Source of the DNA: Hyphomicrobiales bacterium | GTDB lineage: Bacteria; Pseudomonadota; Alphaproteobacteria; Rhizobiales; Rhizobiaceae | Length of the DNA: 64,000 bases | Direction of reading: 5' to 3' | Assembly: GCA_900473795.1 (NCBI GenBank) | Contig: UCMT01000018.1 | Coordinates: 98,612-162,611, forward strand | Shown: in pieces, positions 45,531 to 54,225 of the stretch | Numbering within the stretch: position 1 is the stretch's first letter | Layout of the letters: the number at the start of each line of letters is the position of its first letter | Notes under the pieces: model-generated | Told to the model about the DNA's origin: nothing | What the model saw: only the letters and a program-made list of their open reading frames with translations | Database searches by the model: none | Position numbers and translations under genes: made by a program

Positions 45531-46541
45531 CTATTCCCCCTCGTCGTCATAGCCGACGAGATGCAGCGGCCGGGCGGCGATGCCCTCAAGCTCGCACCAG
45601 CGCACCAAAGCCTCCTCGCGGCCATGGGTCACCCAGACCTGCGCCGGGTTGATTTCGCGGATGGTCTCGGTCAGTTCCGTCCAGTCGCAGTGATCCGAAA
45701 TGATCATCGGCAATTCGACGCCGCGCTGCTTGGCCCGCTGGCGCACCAGCATCCAGCCGGAAGCGAAGATCGCGACGGGATCGGGAAAGCGCCTCGCCCA
45801 TTTGTCGGCGAAGGCGGCAGGCGGGCCGATGACCACTGCTCCGGCAAAGGATTGTTTGTCCTCCACGTCAAGGGTCGCCGGGCGAATGTCGCCGAGGCCG
45901 ATGCCGCGTTCCTCGTAGTATTCGCAGAGTCTCGCCAGCGCGCCATGGATGAAGATCGGTTGGTCGTAGCCCGCTTCCCGCAAAAGGGCGATGATCCTCT
46001 GCGCCTTGCCGAGCGCATAGGCGCCGATCAGATGGGCACGCTCGGGAAACTGACGCAGCGAGGTAAGAAGCTTGGCGATCTCGCCGCGGTCGTCGGGATG
46101 GTGAAAGACCGGCAGGCCGAATGTCGCCTCGGTGATGAAGACATCGCAGGGCACCGGTTCGAAAGCGGAACAGGTCGGGTCGCGCCGCCGCTTGTAGTCG
46201 CCGGAAACGACGATGCGGGTGCCGTTGGCCTCGACCGCGATCTGCGCGGAACCGAGGACATGGCCGGCCGGGTGAAAACTGGCGGTGACGTCGCCGATGC
46301 TGGTTCGCGCGCCGAGCACGGCTTCCTCGAAACTGACGCAGAAGGCATCGCCGTAGCGGATGCGCATGATGTCCAGCGTCTCGCGCGTCGCCAGCACATG
46401 GCTATGACCGGCGCGCGCGTGATCCGCATGGCCATGGGTGATCAGCGCCCTTTCGACCGGCTGGACGGGATCGATATAAAAGCCGCCCTTCTCGCAGTAG
46501 AGACCCTTGGGCGTCGGATAGAGCAGCGTTTCCGGTTTCAT
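45531..46541 (-). CDS. Ligase-associated DNA exonuclease, metallo-beta-lactamase fold
   Basis: A nuclease of the beta-CASP/metallo-beta-lactamase superfamily linked to ATP-dependent ligases; the expected role is trimming DNA ends. 336 residues. Metal site: LITHGHADHARAGH (HxHxDH), then HPAGHVLGSAQ (His), VVSGDYKRRRDP (Asp) and ISDHCDW (His). ATG 46541 (MKPETLLYP) is used; the open frame begins at an upstream TTG. It lies 3 bp before the ligase gene and is presumably co-transcribed with it. It lacks an RNA-binding KH domain, consistent with DNA rather than RNA action. Confidence 0.9.
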   Translation of the reverse strand: MKPETLLYPTPKGLYCEKGGFYIDPVQPVERALITHGHADHARAGHSHVLATRETLDIMRIRYGDAFCVSFEEAVLGARTSIGDVTASFHPAGHVLGSAQIAVEANGTRIVVSGDYKRRRDPTCSAFEPVPCDVFITEATFGLPVFHHPDDRGEIAKLLTSLRQFPERAHLIGAYALGKAQRIIALLREAGYDQPIFIHGALARLCEYYEERGIGLGDIRPATLDVEDKQSFAGAVVIGPPAAFADKWARRFPDPVAIFASGWMLVRQRAKQRGVELPMIISDHCDWTELTETIREINPAQVWVTHGREEALVRWCELEGIAARPLHLVGYDDEGE

Positions 46542-46601
46542 GGAAACGAAGATAGCTGGCAATCCACCGGCTGCCAGCTATCGCGGTTGAATTTTTATGC
46601 G

Positions 46602-47561
46602 TCAGGCCGCCGGGTTCAGCGCGAGGGTCGCGGAGATCAGGTCCAGCACCGCATCCGCGTCGATCCCGACACAGACGTTCTGGCTCGGCAGGTTGTCCCA
46701 GGCGCTCGGCGGAAACAGGTGGTCGTCTGCCTTCTGGAGGGTCTGGCCGTCGGCGATGCCGCCGCAGACGACCCGGATCGCGCCACTGCGCAGCGTGAAG
46801 AGGTGCGGCGCGACGACATAGACGCAGGCGCAGCTGTCATGGATCACCATGCCGTCCTCGACATGCTGCTCGTAAAAATCAATGTAGAATTGCGAGATGT
46901 CGGAGAGCAGCTTTGCCCGTGCGCCGCCGGTTGCGACGATGGCAGCCAGCCTTGCGCGCGTCATCACCGTCTCTTCCGTGACGTCGAGGCCGACGACGAC
47001 GACCGGCCAGGGGGCAGTCATCACCGCATCGGCGGCTTCCGGGTCGCCGTGGATATTGGCTTCGGCGGCCGGCGTGATGTTGCCGCGCATGTCGAAGGCG
47101 CCGCCCATGATGACGACTTCCTTGACGAGCACGGCAATGTCCGGATCGTCGCGCAGAGCGAGCGCCAGATTGGTCATCCGGCCGACGGCAACGAGCGTCA
47201 CTTCGCCGGGATTGGCGCGCACGGTCTCGATGATGAAGCGATGCGCCGGCCGCGGATCGCAGGCAAGATCGACGGTTTCCGGGGCGCCGATATTGCCGAG
47301 ACCGTCATGGCCATGGATGCCGGTCGGCCAGTCGACATGCGGGCGCGACGGATCAAGCGTTTCGCCAAGCCCCCTGGCGACGGGGGCGGGAATGTTCCAC
47401 TGTTGCTTCAGGTACAGCGCGTTGCGCGTCGTCGTCTCGATCGAGGCATTGCCGAATACGGACGTGATGCCGATCAGGTCGATCTCAGGGTGATTGTGCA
47501 GAAAAAGCAGCGCCATCGCATCGTCGACGCCGGGGTCCGTATCAAAAATTACCTTGTGCAT
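46602..47561 (-). CDS. Inosine-uridine-type nucleoside hydrolase
   Basis: Cleaves the N-glycosidic bond of ribonucleosides. 319 residues. The N-terminal DTDPGVDDAMALLFL cluster supplies the calcium-binding Asp residues, VVIMGGAFDMRGNITPAAEANIH the central signature, and the C-terminal HDSCACVYVV region the closing His. ATG 47561 has GAAGGCATC just upstream; a longer open frame is less likely. It is a single gene 60 bp from the exonuclease gene and same-strand. Substrate specificity (purine, pyrimidine or both) cannot be read with confidence. Confidence 0.92.
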   Translation of the reverse strand: MHKVIFDTDPGVDDAMALLFLHNHPEIDLIGITSVFGNASIETTTRNALYLKQQWNIPAPVARGLGETLDPSRPHVDWPTGIHGHDGLGNIGAPETVDLACDPRPAHRFIIETVRANPGEVTLVAVGRMTNLALALRDDPDIAVLVKEVVIMGGAFDMRGNITPAAEANIHGDPEAADAVMTAPWPVVVVGLDVTEETVMTRARLAAIVATGGARAKLLSDISQFYIDFYEQHVEDGMVIHDSCACVYVVAPHLFTLRSGAIRVVCGGIADGQTLQKADDHLFPPSAWDNLPSQNVCVGIDADAVLDLISATLALNPAA

Positions 47562-47661
47562 GATGCCTTCTTTTCTTTGTCTTGAAATGCGGTGGGCTGG
47601 CTGTCGGGAACAGAAATCGGCACGGCCGTCGAAAGTCAACCGCGCCCCGCCGCGACGGTTG

Positions 47662-48897
47662 TCATTGGAAGCGCTTGATGCTGAAGGGGCTAAGGTCCGG
47701 TGTCTCTCCGGAATTCAGGAGTTGGGCGATCTTCCGGCCGGTGATCGCCGAAAGCGTCAGGCCGAGATGGCCGTGGCCGAAGGCCAGCGCGATGCGCGGG
47801 TCGGCCGGGCAAAGGCCGATGACGGGCACCGAATCCGGCGTCGACGGCCGGCGACCCATCCATTCGGTGCCGCCGGTTTCCGGCAGGCTCGGGACGTAGC
47901 GCCGCATCTTCTGGCGCATGGCGGCGGCGCGGGCGAAATTGGTAGGGGCTTCCGGCTTTGCCAGTTCCACCGCGCCGCCAACGCGCAAGGCATTCTGCAG
48001 GGGCGTGGCGACGAAGCCGTGTTCGGCGAAGAAAACCGGCAGGTCCAGTGTCACCTGCGGATTGGTGAAGGTGGTGTTGTAGCCGCGCTCGGTTTCGAGC
48101 AGGACCCTCAGGCCAAGCTGGCGCACCAGCGTGCGAGACCAGACACCGGCCGCTATCACCACCTTGTCGAAGGTCGCGGGCGCTTCCCCCGTCGCGAGGA
48201 AGGTGACACCGTTGGCCTCCTGTCGAACGCTCTCCACCGCCGCATCGACAAGCGTGGCGCGTTCGCGGACATAGGCCTGGAGATGTCTCAGCAGGGCGAG
48301 CGGATCGAGGAAAGTCTGGTAGCCGGCGGAAAAGACGCCGCCCGCGAAGTTGCCTTCCAGCGCCGGCACGCGGGCCCGGGCCTGTTTTGCATCGAGTTTC
48401 TCGACCGCATTGCCAAGCAGCGTCGCGTTCTCGCGGCTGTGGCGAAAGGCATCGTCAACCGCCTTTTCGCTGTCGAAGATCGTCAGCGCGCCGGTCGGCT
48501 TCATGTGGCCGGAAAGGCCGGCCACCCGTGCAAGGTCTTCGTGTGCGCCAAGGGCTTCGCGCATCAAACCCAGCAGCGCAATCCGTGAATGTTTGACCCG
48601 GGCCGGCGTGGCAGCCATCAGGAGGCTGAACAGCCACGGCGTCAGAGCCGGCAGGTCCTGCCAGCGCAGGGTCAGAGGCCCAAGCGGGTCGAGCAGCCAT
48701 TTCGGTGCGGACAGGATCACGTCGGGACGCGCCAGCGGATCGATCTCCGGCACGGCGAGAATGCCGGCATTGCCGACGGAGGCGGGCAGACCGCCCAGAT
48801 CCTTTTCGAACACGGTGACGTCGTGACCCTGCTCGATCAGATGAACGGCGGTGGCGCATCCGATGATGCCTGCCCCCGCGATGCCAATGCGCGCCAT
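47662..48897 (-). CDS. D-amino acid dehydrogenase-like FAD enzyme (DadA family)
   Basis: FAD enzyme that oxidises D-amino acids to 2-oxo acids, passing electrons to the respiratory chain. 411 residues. The FAD Rossmann loop is RIGIAGAGIIGCATAVHLIEQG, the DadA-like N-terminal signature VFEKDLGGLPASVGNAGIL, and the C-terminal FAD segment includes IALAFGHGHLGLTLSAITG. ATG 48897 is chosen over the 51-bp longer frame. There is no regulator adjacent, and no racemase gene, so it is probably a general D-amino acid scavenger. It is about 100 bp from the nucleoside hydrolase gene. Confidence 0.9.
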   Translation of the reverse strand: MARIGIAGAGIIGCATAVHLIEQGHDVTVFEKDLGGLPASVGNAGILAVPEIDPLARPDVILSAPKWLLDPLGPLTLRWQDLPALTPWLFSLLMAATPARVKHSRIALLGLMREALGAHEDLARVAGLSGHMKPTGALTIFDSEKAVDDAFRHSRENATLLGNAVEKLDAKQARARVPALEGNFAGGVFSAGYQTFLDPLALLRHLQAYVRERATLVDAAVESVRQEANGVTFLATGEAPATFDKVVIAAGVWSRTLVRQLGLRVLLETERGYNTTFTNPQVTLDLPVFFAEHGFVATPLQNALRVGGAVELAKPEAPTNFARAAAMRQKMRRYVPSLPETGGTEWMGRRPSTPDSVPVIGLCPADPRIALAFGHGHLGLTLSAITGRKIAQLLNSGETPDLSPFSIKRFQ

Positions 48898-49142
48898 TTT
48901 TGCTCTCCGCCTATCTGCCGCCTGTCTTCGCGCGCCATATGGTTTCAATCAAGCCTTCTCCCCCAAATTTTCACTGCAATTTCCCTGTTCCTATCTGAAC
49001 GGCGTGCAACCCCGGCTTTTGCGGACCTGTGCCAGCCATCGTCGTCAAGGTCGAAAGCGTTTAAACTTCCGAAACGTCGCGCGCGTAGACTGTCGTCTCG
49101 GTTCACAATGGTTGGAGTTGAGCGAATGGCGGAGCGGCGCGC

Positions 49143-49997
49143 GTGAAGTCGATCTTCAGGAAGATACGCCTCCCCCGGAAGGTCATGTTCGTCATCGCCG
49201 GAGTTCTGCTCCTGTCCGGCGCATCCGGCGCGTTTGCCGTCTATTCCGGCACGGATACGCTCCTGGGTGTCGGCAAGGGAAAAGCCCCTTCGCTTTCGGG
49301 TCTCGCCTGCACCACCGTCGAAACGCTGAAAATGCGCCGCAACGGCCAGCGCTGGATCCGCAAATATGTCAGCACGGAAAGCGCCGACGGCGTCGATCGT
49401 GTGCGCACGGCGTTGCGGATCACCGGCCTGCTTGCCAAGGACGAAAAGGCCGATCTCTATCAGGTCGTCGTTCTCGACCAAGCCGGACCGCAGGACCGTG
49501 CCGAACGCCGCGGACCTGCCATCGGCGCGGAAGTGTTGTTTGCGCCCGATCCGACCAGGATGCCGGGCATGAGCACCCCGTTTATCGCGCGCTACAATGA
49601 CGCGAAGGCCAACACGGCGGGCCTGTTCTATGGCCGCGACGTCGCTCTGACGACCGACGATATCAAGAGCACGATGACGGCGATGGACGACAAGTCGGAT
49701 TGCTTCGATCCGGTCGCCGCTGCTGCGGCCGCAGCGGGAGCCGCTGGCTCGGCATCGGACGCGCATGGCGAGGAAGCTGCGGGTGACCACGGAGAGGCCG
49801 AGCACGGCACCGAGGCCGCAGCACCGGAACATGGCGAAGAGCCGCTGGAGCATGGTGAAGTGAAGGCGAAAGAGAAGGGTTTCTTCGGCTCGATGATGGC
49901 AATGGTCTGGGGCGAAAGCGCAGAGCCGGTCGCGGAGGCGCCCGCCGATCACGCCGCCGAAAAGGCCGAGGGCGAGGGCGAGGCGGCCGGCCACTAG
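49143..49997 (+). CDS. Hypothetical membrane-anchored protein with His/Glu-rich tail
   Basis: 284 residues, not recognised. An N-terminal basic region and helix (RKVMFVIAGVLLLSGASGAFA, about residues 12-32) anchor it to the membrane facing the periplasm, unless it is cleaved after AFA. The folded middle (about 45-190) contains two cysteines (LACTTV, DKSDCFDP). From about residue 195 the tail is low-complexity and rich in Ala, Glu, His and Gly with repeated HGE/EHG units (for example EHGTEAAAPEHGEEPLEHGE), a potential metal-binding or flexible segment. A short hydrophobic patch (GSMMAMVW) sits inside it. It starts at GTG 49143 with GGAG at 49131. It is a single gene followed by the twin palindromes. 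Similar to conserved hypothetical proteins of Rhizobiaceae as far as I can tell. Confidence 0.8.
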   Translation: MKSIFRKIRLPRKVMFVIAGVLLLSGASGAFAVYSGTDTLLGVGKGKAPSLSGLACTTVETLKMRRNGQRWIRKYVSTESADGVDRVRTALRITGLLAKDEKADLYQVVVLDQAGPQDRAERRGPAIGAEVLFAPDPTRMPGMSTPFIARYNDAKANTAGLFYGRDVALTTDDIKSTMTAMDDKSDCFDPVAAAAAAAGAAGSASDAHGEEAAGDHGEAEHGTEAAAPEHGEEPLEHGEVKAKEKGFFGSMMAMVWGESAEPVAEAPADHAAEKAEGEGEAAGH

Positions 49998-50108
49998 AGC
50001 CGGATGATTTCAGGTCGAACCGACCTGAAATCTGAATCCGCTCTAGAAACAAAGAAGTAGAGCATGATGTCGTCCGAAAACCGCTTGCACTTTTCGGCAT
50101 CATGCTCT
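49996..50108. repeat. Twin 50-bp palindromic intergenic repeats
   Basis: Two palindromes lie head to tail. The first (49996-50045) runs AGAGCCGGAT ... ATCCGCTCT and contains the inner pair GATTTCAGGTC/GACCTGAAATC. The second (50059-50108) starts AGAGCATGATG and ends CATCATGCTCT, with inner CCGAAAA/TTTTCGG. They share the AGAGC/GCTCT ends and are the kind of palindromic element repeated many times in rhizobial genomes. They sit between convergent genes and may terminate both transcripts. Confidence 0.85.
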
Positions 50109-50158
50109 GACAGGTGAGCCGGTCTCTCGCGGTGTCAGCGCAGGAGCTTGCTCCTCGA

Positions 50159-50332
50159 TCAAACGACAGCGCTGCCGGCGATGAAGGCAAGCACCACAAA
50201 GATCAGGAAGACGATCAGGGCGATGGCAAAGAGCACGCGCGCTATCGTCGCGGTTGCGGCCGAGACGCCCGAAAAACCGAGAAAGCCTGTGATCAGCGAG
50301 ATCACCAGGAAGATAAGCGCCCATTTCAGCAT
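50159..50332 (-). CDS. DUF1328 (YtjA-like) small membrane protein
   Basis: A 57-residue protein too short for a standard ORF threshold. It starts [20 protein letters not shown] and continues [20 protein letters not shown], ending [12 protein letters not shown]: two membrane helices joined by the [12 protein letters not shown] turn, which is the DUF1328 signature. ATG 50332 has AAGGAACC shortly upstream. The family is widespread in proteobacteria, often near stress or envelope genes; its role is unknown. It lies 124 bp from the lysS end, separated by a terminator-like hairpin. Confidence 0.9.
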   Translation of the reverse strand: MLKWALIFLVISLITGFLGFSGVSAATATIARVLFAIALIVFLIFVVLAFIAGSAVV

Positions 50333-50405
50333 GGAAGGTTCCTTTTCCTGATTCTGCCCGGATTGACGCGCAGCATCGGGAAAAGTTCCATGTGCCGAAA
50401 ACGCA

Positions 50406-50432
50406 CACGCCGCCGTCGGAGACGGCGGCGTG
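50406..50432 (-). terminator. Terminator-like hairpin after lysS
   Basis: Perfect 12-bp inverted repeat: CACGCCGCCGTC (50406-50417) and GACGGCGGCGTG (50421-50432) with a 3-nt loop. Read on the minus strand it follows the lysS stop by 23 bp and is trailed by TGCGTTTTC, a weak T tract. Confidence 0.7.
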
Positions 50433-50455
50433 TTGTTGATGCCGGTTTTCTTTCT

Positions 50456-51952
50456 TCAGTCCGCCTTGCTGCGGCGGGCCGGGAAGAGGATGACGTCGCG
50501 GATCGACGGCGCGTTGGTGAGCAGCATGATCAGCCGGTCGACGCCGATGCCGAGGCCACCGGCAGGTGGCATGCCCTGGTCGATGGCGTCGAGGAATTCG
50601 TCGTCCAGCTGCTTTGCCTTCTCGCCGCGCGCATGCGCCTGCTCCAGCTGCTCGACCATGCGGGCGCGCTGTTCTTCCGGATCGTTGAGCTCGGAAAAGG
50701 CGTTGCCGAGTTCCCAGGTGTTGCAATAGGTCTCGAAGCGCTCGACGAGGCGCGGCTCGCCCGGCACTTCCTTGGCAAAGGGCGAGATGTCCTTCGGGAA
50801 ATGCGTGACATGGGCCGGCTGGATCAGGGTCGGCTCGACCTTCTCTTCGAAGATGAAGGCGAGGCATTCGCCCCAGGTCCAGTCCTTCTCGACCTCGAAG
50901 CCGGCAGCCTTGGCAGCGGCACGCGCTTCTTCATCGGTCTTGATCGCCAGGAAGTCGATGCCGGTCGCTTCCTTCACGGCATCCGGCATCGGCACGCGGC
51001 GGAACGGCCCCTTGAAGGAGAGCTCCTTGTCGCCATAGGCGAATTCCGTCGAGCCGTGGATCGCGACCGCCAGCTCGGCAAACAGCCGCTCGACGAGGTC
51101 CATGACGTCCTCGTAGTCGGCATAGGCCCAGTAGCACTCCATCATGGTGAATTCGGGATTGTGCCGGGTGGAGACGCCTTCGTTGCGGAAGTTGCGGTTG
51201 ATCTCGAACACCTTGTCGGTGAGGCCGGAAACCAGGGTGCGCTTCAGGAAAAGCTCGGGCGCGATGCGCAGGTACATGTCGAGCTTCAGCGTGTTGTGGT
51301 GCGTCTTGAAGGGCTCGGCGGTGGCGCCGCCATAGACCGAGTGCAGCATCGGCGTCTCGACTTCCATGAAGCCGTCGTTTTCCATGAAACGGCGGATGCC
51401 GGAGACGATCTTCGAGCGGCTCTGGAAGCGCAGCTTCGATTCGTCGTTGGTCATGATGTCGAGATGGCGCTTGCGATAGCGCAGCTCGATGTCGGACAGG
51501 CCATGCCACTTTTCCGGCATCGGCAGCAGCGACTTGGTGAGCATGGTGATCTCTTGCGCGTTGATCGTCAGTTCGCCGCGCTTGGTGCGGCGGACGATGC
51601 CGGTGACGCCGATGATGTCGCCGATGTCGACCATCGGCAGCAGCGCGCGGGCTTCTTCCGGGGTCGTGTCCTTGTGGGAAAAGATCTGGATCTTGCCGCC
51701 GGCATCCCGGATATCCATGAACATGCCGGAATTGCGCGAGGAATAGACGCGGCCGGCAACGGTCACGACATCCTGCGTTTCCGTATCGGGCTCAAGGCTC
51801 TCGTATTTTTCCGCCAGTTCGCCATTGGTGATCGAGCGATGGAAATGCGCCGGATAGACGTCGCCGATCTGTTCGCGCAGCAGCTTCAGCTTCTGGGCGC
51901 GCACTTCCGTGACGTCGGAGGAGAGGGCTGTTTCCTGGGTCTTGTCGTTCAT
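50456..51952 (-). CDS. lysS: Lysyl-tRNA synthetase, class II
   Basis: Charges tRNA-Lys. 498 residues. An N-terminal OB-fold anticodon-binding domain (about 60-150; VAGRVYSSRNSGMFMDIRDA) precedes the class II catalytic core with motif 2 FRNEGVSTRHNPEFTMMECYWAY and motif 3 GLGIGVDRLIMLL. These and PMPEKWHGLSDIELRYRKR are characteristic of LysS. ATG 51952 (MNDKTQETALSS). It is downstream of gltX on the same strand, with a 200-bp gap holding a RIME-like repeat that may separate their expression. Confidence 0.96.
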   Translation of the reverse strand: MNDKTQETALSSDVTEVRAQKLKLLREQIGDVYPAHFHRSITNGELAEKYESLEPDTETQDVVTVAGRVYSSRNSGMFMDIRDAGGKIQIFSHKDTTPEEARALLPMVDIGDIIGVTGIVRRTKRGELTINAQEITMLTKSLLPMPEKWHGLSDIELRYRKRHLDIMTNDESKLRFQSRSKIVSGIRRFMENDGFMEVETPMLHSVYGGATAEPFKTHHNTLKLDMYLRIAPELFLKRTLVSGLTDKVFEINRNFRNEGVSTRHNPEFTMMECYWAYADYEDVMDLVERLFAELAVAIHGSTEFAYGDKELSFKGPFRRVPMPDAVKEATGIDFLAIKTDEEARAAAKAAGFEVEKDWTWGECLAFIFEEKVEPTLIQPAHVTHFPKDISPFAKEVPGEPRLVERFETYCNTWELGNAFSELNDPEEQRARMVEQLEQAHARGEKAKQLDDEFLDAIDQGMPPAGGLGIGVDRLIMLLTNAPSIRDVILFPARRSKAD

Positions 51953-52002
51953 CGTGTCGTGCCTTTGATAGGGCTTGCGTTCTTAAGAATTTCTGCGGCT
52001 GC

Positions 52003-52147
52003 GGCCCTCTCCCTCTTCTCCCCTCGGGGGAGAAGGTGGCCCGCAGGGCCGGATGAGGGGGAACCACAGATACCAAACTTTGTCGAAAGCCCCCTCATCG
52101 CCTCGCTGACGCTCGGCACTTCTCCCCGCTGGGGAGAAGAGGGAGCG
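52003..52147. repeat. RIME-like mosaic repeat between gltX and lysS
   Basis: Mosaic built of CTCTTCTCCCCTCGGGGGAG (about 52011-52030), GGTGGCCCGCAGGGCCGGATG and, at the right, ACTTCTCCCCGCTGGGGAGAA, linked by CCCCTCATCGCCTCGCTGACG. It shares the hairpin-forming TTCTCCCC...GGGGAGAA modules with the elements at 10104, 58231 and 63912. The gltX stop lies 6 bp from its end. Confidence 0.85.
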
Positions 52148-52152
52148 TGCCT

Positions 52153-53610
52153 TTACTTGCCGCTGCCTGCCATCGAGGCGAGGACCTGGCCGGCGACCTT
52201 CAGGCGCTGGCGCACGACCGAGCGGCCGAGGATCGCCATGGAATCGAACAGCGGCAGCGAGCGCGACGAACCGGAAACGGCGATGAAGAGCGGCGCGACG
52301 ACCACCTTCAGCTTCTTGTCGAGGCGTTCGGCCACCGCGCGCAGTTCGGCCTCGATCGCTTCGACGTTCCATTCGAGGATCTTTTCGAGCGAGGGCTGTA
52401 CCTCGTTGAAGATGGCAACCAGCTCGTCGGGCGACGACTTCACCTTGGCGAAGGACGACGCATCGAGGCCGAGATCCGACTTGAACAGGAAGCCGGCAAG
52501 GTCGGGCAGTTCGCCGAGCTTGGTGATGCGCGACTGCGAGAGCTTGAGGCCCTGCTTGACGCGGTCGTTTTCCATCGCCCAAGAAAGCACGCGGGCGGCA
52601 AATTCCTCTTCGCTCAGACCCTCACGCAGCCAGCGGCCGTTCAGCCAATCGAGCTTCTGGATGTCGAAGATCGCGCCGGCCTTCGAGAGGTTTTCCGGAT
52701 CGAATTTTCCGGCGAGCTGATCCATGGTCAGCATCTCCTCGCCCTCGGCGATCTGGATGAAGAACAGACCGAGGAAGTTCATCAGCGCTTCCGGCAGGTA
52801 GCCGAGCGCCGTGTAATAGGAGATCGAGGTCGGGTTCTTGCGCTTCGACAGCTTCGACTTGTCGGCATTGCGCATCAGCGACAGGTGCATGAAGACCGGC
52901 GGCTCGAGGCCGAGATACCGGTAGATCAGGATGTGCTTCGGCACCGAGGCCAGCCACTCTTCGCCGCGGGCGACATGGGTGATCTTCATCATGTGGTCGT
53001 CGACGACGTTCGCCATGTGATAGGTCGGCATGCCGTCGGCCTTGAGCAGGACCTGCATGTCGACCGCATCCCACGGGATTTCCACGTCGCCATAGACGCC
53101 GTCATGGAACTTGCACGAGCCTTCGGTCGGAATTTTCATCCGCACCACATGCGGCTCGCCCGCGTTGACGCGGCCGGTGACTTCCTCCGCCGAAAGGCTC
53201 AGGCAGAGGCCGTCATACTTCGGCGGCTTGCCGGCGGCGCGCTGCGCCTCGCGCATCTGCTCGAGCCGCTCGGGCGTGCAGAAACAGCGGAAACCATGGC
53301 CGTTTTCGACGATCTTCTCGACATAGGGACGGTAGAGATCCTTGCGGTCGCTCTGCCGGTAAGGGCCATAGGGGCCGCCGATATCCGGGCCTTCTGACCA
53401 CTTCAGACCACACCATTTCAGCGCGTCCAGCACCTTCTGCTCGAACTCCGGCGTCGAGCGGGTCGCGTCGGTGTCCTCGATGCGCAGGATGAATTCGCCG
53501 CCGTGCTTCTTCGCGAAGAGATAGTTGAAGAGGGCGATATAGGCGGTGCCGACATGCGGCTCGCCGGTGGGGGAAGGTGCGATCCGCACCCGGACTGGTC
53601 TGTCTGTCAT
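52153..53610 (-). CDS. gltX: Glutamyl-tRNA synthetase
   Basis: Charges tRNA-Glu (and tRNA-Gln in organisms using the amidotransferase route). 485 residues. The class I HIGH-type motif is PSPTGEPHVGTAY and the KMSKS-type loop SKLSKRKNPTSI. The GGEFILRIEDTDATRS segment is the standard GluRS active-site continuation. The C-terminal helical anticodon-binding domain begins near residue 330. ATG 53610 (MTDRPVRVRIAPS) is chosen over an extension to 53742. Rhizobia often carry two gltX copies; this is one of the two types, and another copy elsewhere cannot be excluded. Confidence 0.95.
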   Translation of the reverse strand: MTDRPVRVRIAPSPTGEPHVGTAYIALFNYLFAKKHGGEFILRIEDTDATRSTPEFEQKVLDALKWCGLKWSEGPDIGGPYGPYRQSDRKDLYRPYVEKIVENGHGFRCFCTPERLEQMREAQRAAGKPPKYDGLCLSLSAEEVTGRVNAGEPHVVRMKIPTEGSCKFHDGVYGDVEIPWDAVDMQVLLKADGMPTYHMANVVDDHMMKITHVARGEEWLASVPKHILIYRYLGLEPPVFMHLSLMRNADKSKLSKRKNPTSISYYTALGYLPEALMNFLGLFFIQIAEGEEMLTMDQLAGKFDPENLSKAGAIFDIQKLDWLNGRWLREGLSEEEFAARVLSWAMENDRVKQGLKLSQSRITKLGELPDLAGFLFKSDLGLDASSFAKVKSSPDELVAIFNEVQPSLEKILEWNVEAIEAELRAVAERLDKKLKVVVAPLFIAVSGSSRSLPLFDSMAILGRSVVRQRLKVAGQVLASMAGSGK

Positions 53611-54189
53611 GATCCTGGCCCGCGTTGACGTGCTTTCGGCCTTGGTCCCGGGGGAGTGGTGTCCGGACGCGAAGGCGCATGCTTTAAGGGAAGGAAATGC
53701 CCGATTGATGCCTGAAATGGCGGAAAATACCGGAAATTCCATTTGGCTGGCGTGAGACCATATTCAACCGGGCGCGTCAAGGAAAACTGCGCTCCAGCCG
53801 TTGGCCGCAGGTTTTGGAGCCAGGCTGCCGGTAAATCGCGCGTTCTTCGACATGGATCAGATGACCGGCAAGGAGTTTGCGCAGGGGTCTGGAAAACCTC
53901 TAAGGCCTCACGGAAAAATAGTCGAAAAAGCTGGAACCATTGCTGCGGCAGGCCGTTTTCTCCATGAGGAATGCGAATCCGTGACAACCGGACGTGAGGG
54001 AGATGGAGAACACGGAGATTTTTCCGGTTTCTCTTCGTGGCCAACGAAACGGCAGGCGAGCTCCTTACCCCTTCGGCTTCGTATCCTCACTGTGTGCAAA
54101 CGTTGAAAAGCCTCGGGATGGGCGGTCCCGGGGCTTTTTCACGCCCTATTCGCCGGTCGCGACAGGCTCTCGATGATCAGCGACCTGAC
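53611..54189. other. Long intergenic gap with plus-strand terminator, possible small RNA
   Basis: The gap between gltX and terC totals 659 bp (to 54269) and holds no convincing protein gene. A small frame from ATG 54003, preceded by GAGGGAG, exists but runs straight through the terminator at 54107 and looks composition-driven. The presence of a plus-strand intrinsic terminator with no plus-strand gene in front suggests a non-coding transcript somewhere within about 53760-54140. No promoter or known RNA family is recognised. Confidence 0.35.
54107..54139 (+). terminator. Orphan plus-strand intrinsic terminator
   Basis: AAAGCCTCGGGA (54107-54118) pairs with TCCCGGGGCTTT (54126-54137) around a 7-nt loop and ends in a run of five T. 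The upstream plus strand has no assigned gene. Confidence 0.8.
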
Positions 54190-54225
54190 AAAAAAAAGGG
54201 AGCGCAGCCATCCGGTAGCGCTCCC
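54190..54225 (-). terminator. Rho-independent terminator after terC
   Basis: GGGAGCGC (54198-54205) and GCGCTCCC (54218-54225) form a stem; read on the minus strand it is followed by an uninterrupted run of eight T. A second hairpin (ACCGGGGC/GCCCCGGT, 54238-54257) lies between it and the terC stop. Confidence 0.92.

Noticed and set aside
44478..47585. A 1035-residue open frame on the plus strand across ligase, exonuclease and nucleoside hydrolase genes
   Set aside because: It is antisense to three clearly recognisable genes and its product is compositionally odd (Arg-, Asp- and Gln-rich, no domain). Long antisense frames are expected in DNA with this GC content and codon use.
54003..54176. 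57-codon frame before terC region with a GAGGGAG upstream
   Set aside because: It reads through an intrinsic terminator and its composition looks like non-coding sequence. It is kept only as a possibility within the small RNA finding.
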